NCBI RefSeq assembly: GCF_041435055.1 | Contig: NZ_CP108002.1 | Span: forward strand, 8,711,323 to 8,775,322 | DNA length: 64,000 nucleotides | Direction: 5' to 3' | DNA from: Streptomyces sp. NBC_00341 | Lineage (GTDB): Bacteria; Actinomycetota; Actinomycetes; Streptomycetales; Streptomycetaceae | Part shown: in pieces, positions 17,144-29,700 of the stretch | Layout: each line of letters starts with the position of its first letter | Numbering within the stretch: the stretch's first letter is position 1 | Translations under genes and position numbers: made by a program | Notes under the pieces: generated by a model | Told to the model about the DNA's origin: nothing | What the model saw: the letters and a program-made list of their open reading frames with translations, nothing else | Databases searched by the model: none

Positions 17144-17383
17144 GTGACCAATCCTTTCGATGACGAGTCGGGGCGGTTCGTGACGCTGGTGAATGGCGAG
17201 GGTCAGTACTCGCTGTGGCCGGCGCACATCGAAATCCCGGGCGGCTGGAGCGTGGGCGGCCCGGAAGGATCGCGTCAGGAGTGTCTGGACGCGATCGAGG
17301 CCGGGTGGACCGATATGCGGCCCACCAGCCTGGTGCGGATGATGGAGGCCGACGCCGGACAGGGGACGCGTCCGAGCCCTTGA
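17144..17383 (+). CDS. MbtH-like protein
   Basis: 79 residues from GTG 17144 (GGGGGGA upstream). The small family is unmistakable: TNPFDDESGRFVTLVNGEG at the N-terminus, QYSLWP, IPGGW and CLDAIEAGWTDMRP, with the invariant tryptophans present. MbtH proteins bind and activate adenylation domains of nonribosomal peptide synthetases. This one lies 395 bases ahead of the NRPS and on the same strand, so it is the chaperone of the six adenylation domains downstream. The C-terminal ~10 residues beyond MMEADAG are a variable tail. Confidence 0.96.
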   Translation: MTNPFDDESGRFVTLVNGEGQYSLWPAHIEIPGGWSVGGPEGSRQECLDAIEAGWTDMRPTSLVRMMEADAGQGTRPSP

Positions 17384-17778
17384 TGTCGCCGTGGACGGCC
17401 ACCAGGCCGAGCATGTCCGGCGCTCCAGTCCGATCGCCTTCGCTCGCAATCGAGCAGAATCGATCAGGCTGGAGCGGTAATCGTTCACGCATGGCGCATG
17501 AGCGATCATGTTGCCTTTATTTGGCTTTCGTGAATCATTGATGGACTGCCTGGCGGATCGTCCTCGATATGTGAGGTCAGTGGAGTGACTGTCGATGGAG
17601 TGACTGCCGATCCACTGGGTCGGCAGGGGCTCCATCAGTATCGATGCCAAGGGTTCGGCGACGTTTCTCTCTGATTTCATCTGCCCGCTTTCGGCTGAAG
17701 GCGATGCGTCGGCGCGGGCGATTTTGTCGCGCCCTCTTCGTCCCCCCGTAAAAACTCTCCCCGAAGGTGTGATCCGGC
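17384..17778. other. Non-coding leader between mbtH and the NRPS
   Basis: 395 bases without a supported gene, richer in A+T than the flanks. It holds the tandem 15-bp repeat at 17581-17610 and, 100 bases before the NRPS start, several TTTCTCTG/GATTTTGTC stretches that would be open to a promoter. The gap is unusually long for an mbtH-NRPS pair and suggests that the synthetase has its own control. Confidence 0.4.
17581..17610 (+). repeat. Tandem 15-bp direct repeat upstream of the NRPS
   Basis: TGGAGTGACTGTCGA (17581-17595) is followed immediately by TGGAGTGACTGCCGA (17596-17610): 14 of 15 bases are identical. CAGTGGA before it and TCCACTG after it (17611-17617) bracket the pair as an inverted repeat. 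Head-to-tail sites of this kind are typical of cluster-situated regulators such as SARP proteins, although the length differs from the usual SARP heptamers. Confidence 0.55.
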
Positions 17779-20700
17779 ATGCGCGAAAACAACTCCGACT
17801 CCTCAGGCCCTGTTTCCGAAGATTTGTTCGGGGTGACCGCGGCTCAACAAGGGGTCTGGTACGGGCAACTGGTCGATCCACAGAGCCCCAAATACAACAT
17901 CGGGGAATGCGTCGAGGTTCGGGGCGGCCTCGACGAGGTGTTATTCGCCGCCGCGCTCGACCGGGCCGCCGCACTGTGCGACAGCCTCAACACCGTGTTC
18001 GTCACCGAGGACGGCGCGGTCCGCCAGCGTGTCGTCCGCCGCTCCCCGGACGCGACCAGCCTGCTCCGCCGGGTCGACCTGTCCGATGCCGACGACCCCA
18101 TCGGCGCGGTCGAACGCTACCTGGCCGACGACATGGCCGCCGTCGACACGATCGAGGCCCCGTCCCACCACTTCGCCCTGCTCCGCATCAGCGACCGACT
18201 GCACTACTGGTACGTGAGGTTCCACCACATAGCCGTCGACGGCCTCGGCGGCTCCGTTTTCACCCGCACCGTGGCCGACCTCTACGGGCGCGCGGTGCGG
18301 GGCGAGAACCTCGACACGGCCGAGGTGCCCGCCGCGTCCCTGCGCGGTCTCGTCGCCGACGAGGCGGCCTACCTCGAATCGGACCGCTACGAGGCCGACC
18401 GCGCCTACTGGACCGGCCGATTCGCGGACCTGGCCGCCGATCGCGCCGCATCGGACCCCCACGGCACTGCTGACACGCACGCCGGCCGGGCGCTCATCCG
18501 CCGGCGCACCGACGCTCCTGCGCCGGTCACCCTCGACGCACCGGAGATCCGGCTGCACACCGGCGATGCGCTGCCCGTCGCCGTCCTCGACGGCCTGCGC
18601 ACGATCGCCTCCGCCAACCGCACCACGTGGAGCGCCGTCCTCGTGAGCGCGGTCGCCGCCTACATCGGCCGGGCCACCGGAACGCAGGACGTCACCGTGG
18701 GCCTCGCCTCCAACGGCCGTCACAGCGGACTCCGCCACATCGTCGGCATGACCTCCAACATCCTGCCGCTGCGCCTCACCGTCACCCCCGAGATGACGGT
18801 CAGCTCCCTCGTACGCGCCGTCGCCGCCGAGATGCGCGGCGCCCTGCGGCACCGCCGGTTCTCCCGCGAACAGCTGGCGCGTGAGCTGAACATGGCCGAC
18901 GGCGCGGCCCGCCTCACCGGTGTCGTCGTCAACATCATGGGCTACGACTACGACTTGGACTTCGCCGGCAGCCCCGGCGCCTCCCGCGTGCTGTCCGTCG
19001 GACCGGCCGACGACGTGTCCTTCTTCGTCTCGGAACGGGCCGATGACAAAGGGCCGTTGATCGGATTCGACGCCAGCCCGGAGCTCTACGGGATGGAGGA
19101 CGTGCGGCTGCTCCAGCAGGCCGTCGTCTCCTTCCTGTCCGCTCTCGCCGACGCGGACCACGACCTCCCGCTGTGCGACCTGCCGTTCCTCGACGAGGCC
19201 GCCACCGAGGCCCTCCGCGCACAAGGGCGCGGTGCCGCCATGCCGCCGGAGGCCGTGGCATCGAGCCTGCCGGAGGCCTTCGGCGCGCAGGCCCGCCGGA
19301 CGCCCGACGCCCCTGCCGTGGTGGACGGCGCGGACACGCTCACGTACCGGGAGCTGGCCGGAGCGGCGGAGGACCTCGCGGGTGCGCTGGCCGGCTGGGG
19401 CATCGGCGCCGAGGACGGCGTCGGCGTGCTCGTCGGCCGCTCGGCGGCCGTGCTCTGCGCCACGCTCGGCGCGGTCCGCGCCGGAGCGGCGTACGTACCG
19501 ATGGACGCGGCCTGGCCCGGCGAACGGCTCGACCGCGTCAGGGAAGCGGCCCGCGTACGCGCCCTGGTGGCCGACGAGGCGACGGCCCGGCAGCCCTGGG
19601 TGCGGGAGCAGACAGCCGCGGGTCTGCCCCTGATCGTCCTCGACGCGCTCGGCGGTGTCCTGCGCGGCGCCCCGCCGCGGCCGGGACCGCTGCCGCGCAC
19701 GATCCGCGGTGACCGGCTCGCCTACGTGATGTTCACCTCCGGGTCCACCGGACTCCCCAAGGGTGTCGGCGTCACCCACGCCGACGTCCTCGCGCTGGCC
19801 GCCGACAGCACCTGGACGGGCGGCGTCTGCGACGCGGTGCTGATGCACTCGGCGTACGTCTTCGACGCCGCCACCTTCGAGATCTGGGCGCCGCTCCTCA
19901 ACGGCGGCCGCGTGGTCGTCGCGCCCCCCGGCGTCCTGGAGGCACGGGGCCTCCACGACACGGTCGAGCGGCACGGAGTCACCGCGCTGTTCCTGACGAC
20001 GGCCCTGTTCAACGTGATGGCCGAGGCGGACCCGGCCGCGTTCGCCGGGCTCCGCATGGTCGCCGCCGGCGGTGAGGCGGCGACGCCGGACCTGATGCAG
20101 CGGGTGGCCGCCGCGACGCCAGGCACCCGCGTCCTGCACGTCTACGGCCCCACGGAGACCACGACCTTCGCCACCCGCCACCCGGTCGCCCCCGGTATCG
20201 GGGGCGTTCCGCCCATCGGCCGGGCCCTCGACGGGATGCGCCTGTACGTCCTGGACGACACCCTCGCCATGGTGCCGCCCGGTGTCGTGGGGGAGCTGTA
20301 CGTCGGCGGCCACGGCGTCGCCCGCGGCTACCAGGGCAACCCCGCGCTGACGGCCACCCGGTTCGTCGCGGACCCGCACGACGCGTCGGGCCGCCGGATG
20401 TACCGCACGGGCGACCTCGTGCGCTGGAGCGCTCGCGGCGACATCGAGTACGTCGGGCGGGCGGACGGCCAGATCAAACTCCGCGGTTTCCGCATCGAGC
20501 CGGCCGAGACCGAGAACGTCCTGCTGGCCGCCCCGGACGTACGGGCCGCCTGCGTCGTGGTCCGTGAGGACATACCGGGCGACCGCCGGCTCGTCGCCTA
20601 TGTCGTACCGGCTCCCGGTACCCGGCCGGACGCTTCCGCCCTGGCCCGCCGAGTGGGCCGCGCACTGCCCGCGTACATGGTGCCCTCCGCGTTCGTGACG

Positions 20701-23700
20701 CTGGACGCACTGCCCCTGAACCCCAACGGCAAGGTCGACCGGCGCGCTCTGCCCGCACCCCGCGCCGTCACGGCCGGGGGCCGTGCCCCGCGCACCCCCT
20801 ACGAGGAGGTCCTGGCCGGTCTCTTCGCCGACATCCTCGGCGTGGCGGCGGTCGGTATCGACGACAACTTCTTCGCTCTGGGCGGCCACTCACTGCTCGC
20901 CACCCGTCTCACCGGCCGGGTGCGGACGGCCCTGGGCGCCGAACTCGGCCTGGGCACCCTCTTCGACCACCCCACCGTCGCTTCCCTCGCCGCGGTCCTG
21001 GACACCGCCGGTGCGACCCGGCCCGTCCTCTCCCCGCAGCAGCGGCCCGAAGCGGTGCCGCTGTCCTTCGCGCAGCAGCGCCTCTGGTTCCTCAACCGGG
21101 CGGAGGGCCCCGACAGCAGCTACAACGTCCCGCTCGTCCTCGAACTCGACGGCCCCCTGGACGCGGACGCCCTGCGCGGCGCCCTCGCCGACGTGGTCGC
21201 CCGGCACGAGAGCCTGCGCACGGTCTTCGCCGAGCACGACGGCGTCGCCCGCCAGGAAGTCCTGGACGCGGACGCCGCCGCCTCGCTCGTCCCCCTCGCC
21301 GTCGAACAGCCCCGGGCCGACGACAACGCCGGCAGCTGGACCGAGGAGACGGTGCGTCACCTGACCACCGCACCCTTCGACCTCGCGGGCGACACCGCGA
21401 TCCGGGCCCATCTGCTCCGCCTGGGGACCGACCGCCACGTCCTCGTCCTCGTCCTGCACCACGTCGTCGCGGACGGCTGGTCCCTCGCCCCGCTCAGCCG
21501 CGACCTCACAGCCGCCTACCGCGCCAGGAGCGAGGGCACGGGCGGCGGCGGCCCGGACTGGGCTCCGCTGCGCGTGCAGTACGCCGACTACGCCCTCTGG
21601 CAGCGCCGGCTGCTCGGCGACGACAGCGACCCGGACAGCCTGGGCGCCCGACAGGCCGACTTCTGGAAGGAGGCGCTGCACGGCGCCCCCGACCTGCTGG
21701 ACCTGCCCCTCGACCGCCCCCGCCCGGCCGTGCCCAGCCACCGGGGCGACGCCGTCCCCTTCGAGCTGCCCGCCGCCGCGCACGCCGACCTCACCCGGCT
21801 CGCCCGCACCGCCGGCTGCACGCCCTTCATGGTGCTCCAAGCGGCCCTCGCCGTGACGCTTCAGACCCACGGCGCCGGTTCCGACATCCCGCTGGGCACC
21901 GCCGTGGCCGGACGCACCGACGAGGCCCTGGACGACCTGGTCGGGTTCTTCGTCAACACCGTCGTCCTGCGCGCGGACCTGTCAGGCGACCCGCCGTTCC
22001 GGCAACTCCTCGACAGGGTCAAGGAGTTCGACATCGCCGCCCTCAGCCACGGCGACATCCCCTTCGAGCGGATCGTGGAGGCCGTCAACCCCGAACGGTC
22101 CGGCGACCACCACCCCCTCTTCCAGACCATGCTGGTCCTTCAGAACCAGGAGCGTACGAGTCTCGATCTGCCGGGCGTCACCGTCCACGACCGGTCGCGG
22201 CACCGCGGGGGCAGCAAGTTCGACCTGACGTTCTCTCTCACCGAAGTGACGGGACCCGCAGAAGAATCCCGGAGCACGAGATCCGCCGGAGTCACCAGAC
22301 CCGCCGGGACCGGGGGACAGGCCGACCCGCCGCGGAGCGCCGCCACGGGCCCCCTGCCCGGCGCCGCAGACGTCGGCGGAGGCATCCGCGGCTACCTGGA
22401 GTACGCGACCGACCTCTTCGACGCCGCCACCGCGCGCGCCCTGAGCGCCCGGTTCGCCCACGTCCTCACCCTGGCCGTGGCAGACCCGGGCCGGCCCATC
22501 AGCGACCTGGACCCGCTCACCCCCGCCGAGCGGGACCGCCTCCTGGCGCGGGGACGCGGAGCGGAGCGGCCCCTGCCCTCCCGTACCGTCACCGAAGCGG
22601 TCCGGGAACGGGCCGCGCGCGAACCCCGTGCCCTCGCCGTGCGCGACGCGCACACGAGCCTCACCTACGCCGAGCTCGACGCACGCGCCGACACCCTCGC
22701 CCACCTCCTGCGCGAACGCGGCGCGCGCCGTGAGACCAGGGTGGCCATCGCGGCGCCGCCCTCCGTGGACACCGTCGTCGCCATGCTGGCCGTGCTGCGG
22801 GCCGGCGCCGCCTACCTGCCGGTCGACCCGCAGTACCCGGCCGCCCGCATCCGCCACATGCTGGCGGACGCCCGCCCCGTCCTGCTGCTCACCACCACGG
22901 ACGTCCACGCCGAGCTGTCCGACTGCGGCGTACCCTGGCTCGCCCTCGACACCCCGGCCGCTCCGGTCACGGGCCGTGCCGGGCGCATCCTGGACACACC
23001 CCACCCGGCGGACCCCGCGTACGTCATCTACACCTCGGGATCCACCGGCCGCCCGAAGGGCGTGGTCGTCTCGCACGCCGCACTGGCCAACCACATGGCC
23101 TGGATGGCGGGGCACCTGGCGATCACTCCGGACGACAGGGTGCTCGCCCGCACCTCCTCCAGCTTCGACGCCTCCGTGTGGGAGCTCTGGCTCCCGCTGA
23201 TGAACGGCGCCGAAGTCTGCCTGCTGCCGGACGGGGCCAACACCGAACCCCGCGCCCTGGTCTCCTGGATGAGCCGATTCGGCGTCACCGTCGCCCAGTT
23301 CGTCCCCTCCCACCTGACCCTCGTGCTCACCGAGGCGGCGCACGCCGCGCCGCTCCCCGGCCTGCGCGCCGTGCTGTGCGGCGGCGAACCGCTGCCGCGC
23401 GCTCTCGCCGACGAGGTCGCCGAGCTGTGGCGGGCCGAGGTGCACAACCTCTACGGACCGACCGAGGCCACCATCGACGCCACCGCCCACCGGATCGACG
23501 TGCCGGGAGACGGCGGGCACGCGGAGTCCGGCACACCGTACGAGACCGTGCCGATCGGCCGCCCCGTCGACACCATGCGTGTCTACGTCCTCGACGGCCG
23601 GCTGCGGCCCGTCGCTCCGGGCGTCACCGGTGAGCTGTACCTGTCGGGTCCCAACCTCGCCCGCGGCTACCTCGACCGCCCCGGCCTGACCGCCGCGCGA

Positions 23701-26700
23701 TTCGTCGCCGACCCGTTCGACGGGGCGGGCGCGCGGATGTACCGGACGGGCGACCTCGTGCGCTGGAACCACCAAGGTCTGCTCGACTACGTCGCACGCG
23801 CCGACGACCAGGTGAAACTGCGGGGCTTCCGCATCGAGCTGGGCGAGGTCGAGGCCGCACTGCTGGCGATGCCCGCCGTCACCGCCGCCTGTGCCGTGAT
23901 CCGTGAGGACACACCGGGCGTGCGCCGCCTCGTCGCCTACGCCGTCACCGGCGACCCGGCCCAGCGCCCCGTCACCCTGCGCGACGCCCTCGCCGAGAAC
24001 CTGCCGCACTACATGGTGCCCGGTGCCGTCGTCATCCTGGACGACCTCCCGCTCCTGCCCAACGGCAAGGTGGACCGGCGCGCCCTGCCGGAGCCCCCGC
24101 GGGGCTCGGACAACACCGACGGAGCGGGGCGGCACACCCTCCAGGAAGGCCTGCTCGCCGGCATCTTCGCCGACGTTCTGCGGCGGCCCCTGGTGGGTTC
24201 GCACGACAGCTTCTTCGAGCTGGGCGGGCACTCGCTCCTCGCCATGCGCGTCGTCAGCCGCGTCCGCGCCGTCCTCGGTGCCGAGATCGCCGTACGCACC
24301 CTCTTCGAGCACCCGACCGTCGCGGGCCTGGCCCGCGTCCTGGACACCCGGAGCCGGGCCCACCCGCCGGTCGTACCCGCGGCGCGGCGGCCCGATCCGC
24401 TGCCGCTGTCCTTCGCGCAGCAGCGCCTGTGGTTCCTCAACCGGTTCGAAGGACCCAGCTCCGCCTACAACATCCCGCTCGTCCTCGAACTCGACGGGGC
24501 CCTGGACACCGACGCCCTGCGTGCCGCGCTGCGTGATGTCGTGGAGCGGCACGAGGCGCTGCGCACCCTCTTCCCCGAACGCGACGGCGTTCCCCATCAG
24601 GTGGTCCTTCCCACCGGGACCGCCACACCCCGGCTGCCTGTCGTGAGCACGGCACCCGCGGATCTGGAGGCCGCCGTCCTGGCCGCCGTGCGCGAGCCGT
24701 TCGACGTCGTCACGGACCCGCCGCTGCGCGCCCTCCTCCTGCGGTCCGCGCCCGGCCACCACGTCCTGGTGCTCGTCCTGCACCACATCGCGGGCGACGG
24801 CTGGTCCCTCGCCCCGCTCGCCCGCCACCTCGGCGAGGCCTACGAGGCCCGTCTCACGGGCCGGGAGCCCGAACCGGCGGCCGGCACCCCGCTCCAGTAC
24901 GCCGACTACACCCTCTGGCAGCACGCCGCCCTGGGCGACGGCGTCGCACCGCAGAGCGTCCTGCGGCAGCAACTCGACCACTGGCACACCGCCCTCGCGG
25001 GACTGCCCGGCCTCATCGACCTCCCCCTGGACCGGCCGCGCCCGGTCACCACCGACCCCTCAGGAGCCGTCCACACCTTCGACGTTCCGCCCGCCCTCCA
25101 CGCCCGGCTCCTGCGCCTGGCACGGGAGTCGGGAAGCAGCCTCTTCATGGTGCTCCAGGCGGCGGTGGCCACCCTGCTGCACCGGCAAGGCGCGGGGGAC
25201 GACATCCCGCTCGGCTCACCCGTCGCCGGCCGCACGGACGAGGCACTGGAGGAGCTGGTCGGGTTCTTCGTCAACACGCTGGTCCTGCGCACGGACCTGT
25301 CGGGCAACCCGACCTTCCACGAACTCCTGCTGCGCGTGAGGGAATTCGACCTGGCCGCCTACGCGCACCAGGACGTGCCCTTCGAGCGTCTCGTGGAGAG
25401 CGTCAACCCCGTCAGGGCGCGCAACCACCACCCGCTGTTCCAGACCATGCTGGTCCTGCAGAACCAGGAGACCGCCCTCCCCGGCCTGCCCGGCCTCAAC
25501 GTCGAGAGCCGGCTCGTCCACAACGGGCTGAGCAAATTCGACCTCACCTTCGCCTTCGACGAGGAACGCGACGACGGCGGCCTCAGCGCCGGGATCGAGT
25601 ACGCCACCGCCCTCTTCGACCGGTCCACCGTCGAAGCCCTCGCGGACCGCCTGGTCCGGCTCCTGGAGCAGGCGGCCGCGAACCCCGCCCTGCCCCTGAC
25701 GGGCTACGACCTGATGACACCGGACGAGCACGCCCGCGTCACACACCGGGGCACCGGCGGAGCTCTGCCCGCGCACACCGAGGACGCCACCCTGCCCGCG
25801 CTCTTCGCCGCCCAGGCCCACCGCGTACCGGACGCCGTGGCCGTCACCGGCTACGGCGGCGCCCTCACCTACGCCGAACTCGACCTGGCCTCCGCCGACC
25901 TGGCCCGCGCCCTGGCCGGCCTGGGCGTCCGCCCCGAGACCGGGATCGGCGTACTGCTCTCCCGGTCACCGGCGGTCGTGACGGTGTCGCTGGGCGCGGT
26001 CCGCGCGGCCGGCGCGTACGTCCCGCTGGACGCGCGCTGGCCCGCGGAGCGGCTGGAACAGGTGGCCGCAGTGGCAGCCGTGCGGGTCCTCGTCGTCGAC
26101 GAGGACGCCCTCGCCTCTCCCTGGGTGGTACAGACCGCGCGCCGGATTCCGGTCGTGGTCGTGGACCGGCTCGGCCGGATCCTCCGCGGCGCGCCCGAGC
26201 AGCCGGGACACCCCGCAACCGTACGGAGCCCCGGCGCCCTCGCCTACGTCATGTTCACCTCCGGCTCCACCGGCCTGCCCAAGGGCGTCGGAGTCACGCA
26301 CGCCGACGTGGTGGCGCTGACAGCCGACTCCGCCTGGCAGGGCGGCGCCGCCGACGCCGTCCTGATGCACTCGGCGTACGTCTTCGACGCCTCGACGTTC
26401 GAGATCTGGGCCCCGCTGCTGCACGGAGGGACGATCGTCGTCGCACCGGACGGCGTCCTGGAGGCCGGCGCTCTCGGCGATGCCGTGCAGGAGCACGGAG
26501 TGACCGCGGTCTTCATGACGACGGCCCTGTTCAACGTGATCGCCGAAACCGATCCGGGTGCCTTCACCGGCCTCCGCCTCGTCTGCGCCGGAGGAGAACT
26601 GGCCTCACCGGACGCGATGCAGCGGGTCGCGGGCACCGCGTCCGGCACGCGCGTCCTCCATGTGTACGGACCCACCGAGACGACCACCTTCGCCACCCGC

Positions 26701-29700
26701 TACGACGTGCCGGCCGGCCTGCCGTCCGGTCCGCCACCCATCGGGCGCGCCCTGGACGGCATGCGGCTGTACGTCCTGGACGGCTCCCTGGGCCAGGTCC
26801 CGCCGGGCGTCACGGGCGAGCTGTACCTCGCCGGACGCGGCGTGGCACGCGGGTACACCGGCCTCCCCGGCCTGACCGCCACCCGGTTCGTCGCCGATCC
26901 GTTCGACCCGTCGGGCGGCCGCATGTACCGCACCGGCGACCTCGTGCGGTGGACCCGCGACGGACAGATCGCCTACGTGACCCGCGCCGACAGCCAGGTG
27001 AAGCTGCGCGGCTACCGCATCGAACTCGGCGAGATCGAGGGGGTGCTGGCCTGCTGCGAGGGCGTCGCCGACGCCTTCGCCGTCGTCCGCGAGGACACCC
27101 CCGGCGACCGGCGGCTCGTCGCGTACGTGGTGCCCGCGGGCGGGGCGCGCCCCGAACCCGCCGAGCTCGCCCGAGCCGTCGGCCGGTCCCTGCCCGCCTA
27201 CATGGTGCCCTCCGCGTTCGTCCTGCTGGAGGCCCTGCCGCTGACCGTGAACGGGAAGGTGGACCAGGGCGCCCTGCCCCGGCCCGCGCACCACGCGCCG
27301 GTCCGCGGGCGCCCCGCCCGCACCGCGCGCGAGGAGATCCTCTGCGGACTCTTCGCCGATGTGCTCGGCCTCGACGGGGCAGGTGCCGACGACGACTTCT
27401 TCGCCCTGGGCGGCCACTCCCTGCTCGCCACCCGGCTGGCCGCACGCATCCGCACCGCGCTCTCCGTCGAGGTCCAGGTCAAGACCGTCTTCGAGCACCC
27501 CACACCGGCCGCGCTCGCCGCCACACTGGACGGTGCGGAGAAGGCCAGGAACCGGCTGGAGCGTGCTCCGCAGCGACCCGATCCGCTGCCGCTGTCCTTC
27601 GCCCAGCAGCGCCTGTGGTTCCTCAACCGGTTCGAGGGGCCCAGCGCCACGTACAACGTGCCGCTGGTGCTGCGCCTGGACGGCCCGCTCGACGCGGAGG
27701 CCCTGGAGAGCGCCCTCGCGGACGTCGTCGAACGCCACGAGAGCCTGCGCACCGTCTTCCCCGAGACCGACGGCGTGGCGCGCCAGCTGGTCCTCGACGC
27801 CAGTGGTGCCGACCTCGACCTGAGCCCCCGCGACACCGACCCCGCCCGCCTGGACGAGGTACTGACCGCCGAGGTCGCGCACACCTTCGACATCGGCACC
27901 CAACTACCCGTGCGGGCAAGGCTGCTCCGGCTCGACGCCGAATCCCACATCCTCGTGCTGCTCGTCCACCACATCGCGGGCGACGGCTGGTCCCTCGCCC
28001 CGCTCGCCCGCGACCTCGGCGACGCCTACCGGGCACGCGCCGAGGGCGAGGAGCCGGCCTGGACGGAACTCGGCGTCCAGTACGCCGACTACACCCTGTG
28101 GCAGCGCGCGCTGCTCGGCGCCGAGGACGACCCGTCGAGCCAGGCAGCCCGCCAGCTGGACTTCTGGCGCACCGCACTCGCCGGAGCCCCCGACCTGCTC
28201 GACCTGCCGTGCGACCGAACGCGCCCCGCCGTCACGGCGTACGGCGGCGAAGCGTTCGCCTTCCCTGTCGACGCGGACACCCACCGGGCCCTCGCGGAAC
28301 TCGCCCGGTCCCGCGGAAGCAGCCTCTTCATGGTGCTCCAGGCGGCCCTGTCGGTTCTGCTCTCCCGGCACGGCGCCGGTGAGGACATCCCGCTCGGCAC
28401 CGCCGTCGCCGGACGCACCGACGAGGCACTCGACGATCTGGTGGGCTTCTTCGTCAACACCCTCGTCCTGCGCACCGATCTGTCCGGAGACCCCACCTTC
28501 GCCGAAGTCATCGACCGAGTAAGAGAGTTCGACCTCGCCGCCTACGCCCACCAGGACGTGCCGTTCGAACGGCTGGTGGATGCCCTCAGCCCGGTGCGGG
28601 CCCAGAACCACCACCCGCTGTTCCAGACCATGCTCGTCCTCCAGAACCAGGCGGACACCAGCGTCGACCTGCCCGGTCTCACGGTGACCGGGCAGCCTGT
28701 GCACACCGGCATCAGCAAATTCGACCTGACCTTCACCTTCACCGAGACGCGCGACGGCGAGGGCCGGCCCGCTGGACTCGACGGCATCCTGGAGTTCTCC
28801 ACCGAACTCTTCGTTCCCGCCACCGCTCACGCCCTGGCCGCACGTCTGGCCCGCCTCCTGACCGCGCTCTCCGCAGACCCCGGCCGGCGCGTCCACGCGG
28901 TCGAGGTCCTGGAGACGGCCGAGCGGCAGAGCCTGGAGCGGGCCGCACACGGCACCGCCCGGCCCCCGACCGCGCGCACCGCGCCCGAGGCGTTCCGCGG
29001 GCAGTCCGCCAGAACCCCTGCGGCGATCGCCGTGCGGGACGGCGCGCACCGGCTCACCTTCAGTGAACTGGACTCCCTCTCGGACGACTTGGCACACCAT
29101 CTGCACGACCGGGGCATCGGCCGCGGCGACCTCGTCGCCCTCGCCCTGGAAGGCACGGCCGACCAGGCCGTCGCGATGCTGGCGGTGGCCAAGGCCGGGG
29201 CCGCCTACCTGCCGGTCGACCTGGAGTACCCCGAGGCGCGGATCACCTACATGCTCGACGACGCCCGCCCGGCGCTGCTCCTCACCCACGGCACCCGCGC
29301 CGCGCGGTACGCGGCGTCCGTCCCCTGCCTCGCGCTGGACGTCCGCTCAGCCTGGTCCACAGGGCGCGGGGCCCCGCCCGGCGCCGGACCGGCCCCGCTC
29401 GACGCGGCGTACGTCATCTACACCTCGGGCTCCACCGGCCGCCCCAAGGGCGTCGTCGTCACCCACGCGTCCCTGACCAACCACATGGCCTGGATGGCCG
29501 GTCACCTCGCGCTCATCGACGACGACCGGGTCCTGGCACGCACCTCCCCGAGCTTCGACGCCTCGGTCTGGGAGACCTGGCTGCCGCTGCTGCACGGCGG
29601 CTCCACCTGCCCCGTGCCGGTCGCCGCCAACCACGACCCCGCCGCCCTGCTCGCCCGCATGCGCGACGCCGGGGTGACCCTCGCCCAGTTCGTGCCCTCG

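Noticed and set aside
16637..17974. A 445-codon minus-strand open frame across the mbtH region
   Set aside because: It is antisense to the unmistakable MbtH gene, has Arg/Pro/Ser-rich composition typical of a shadow frame, and no ribosome site or domain.
17941..20889. Very long antisense open frames through the NRPS genes
   Set aside because: High-GC DNA has few stop codons in the opposite frame; these mirror the coding strand and show no domain.
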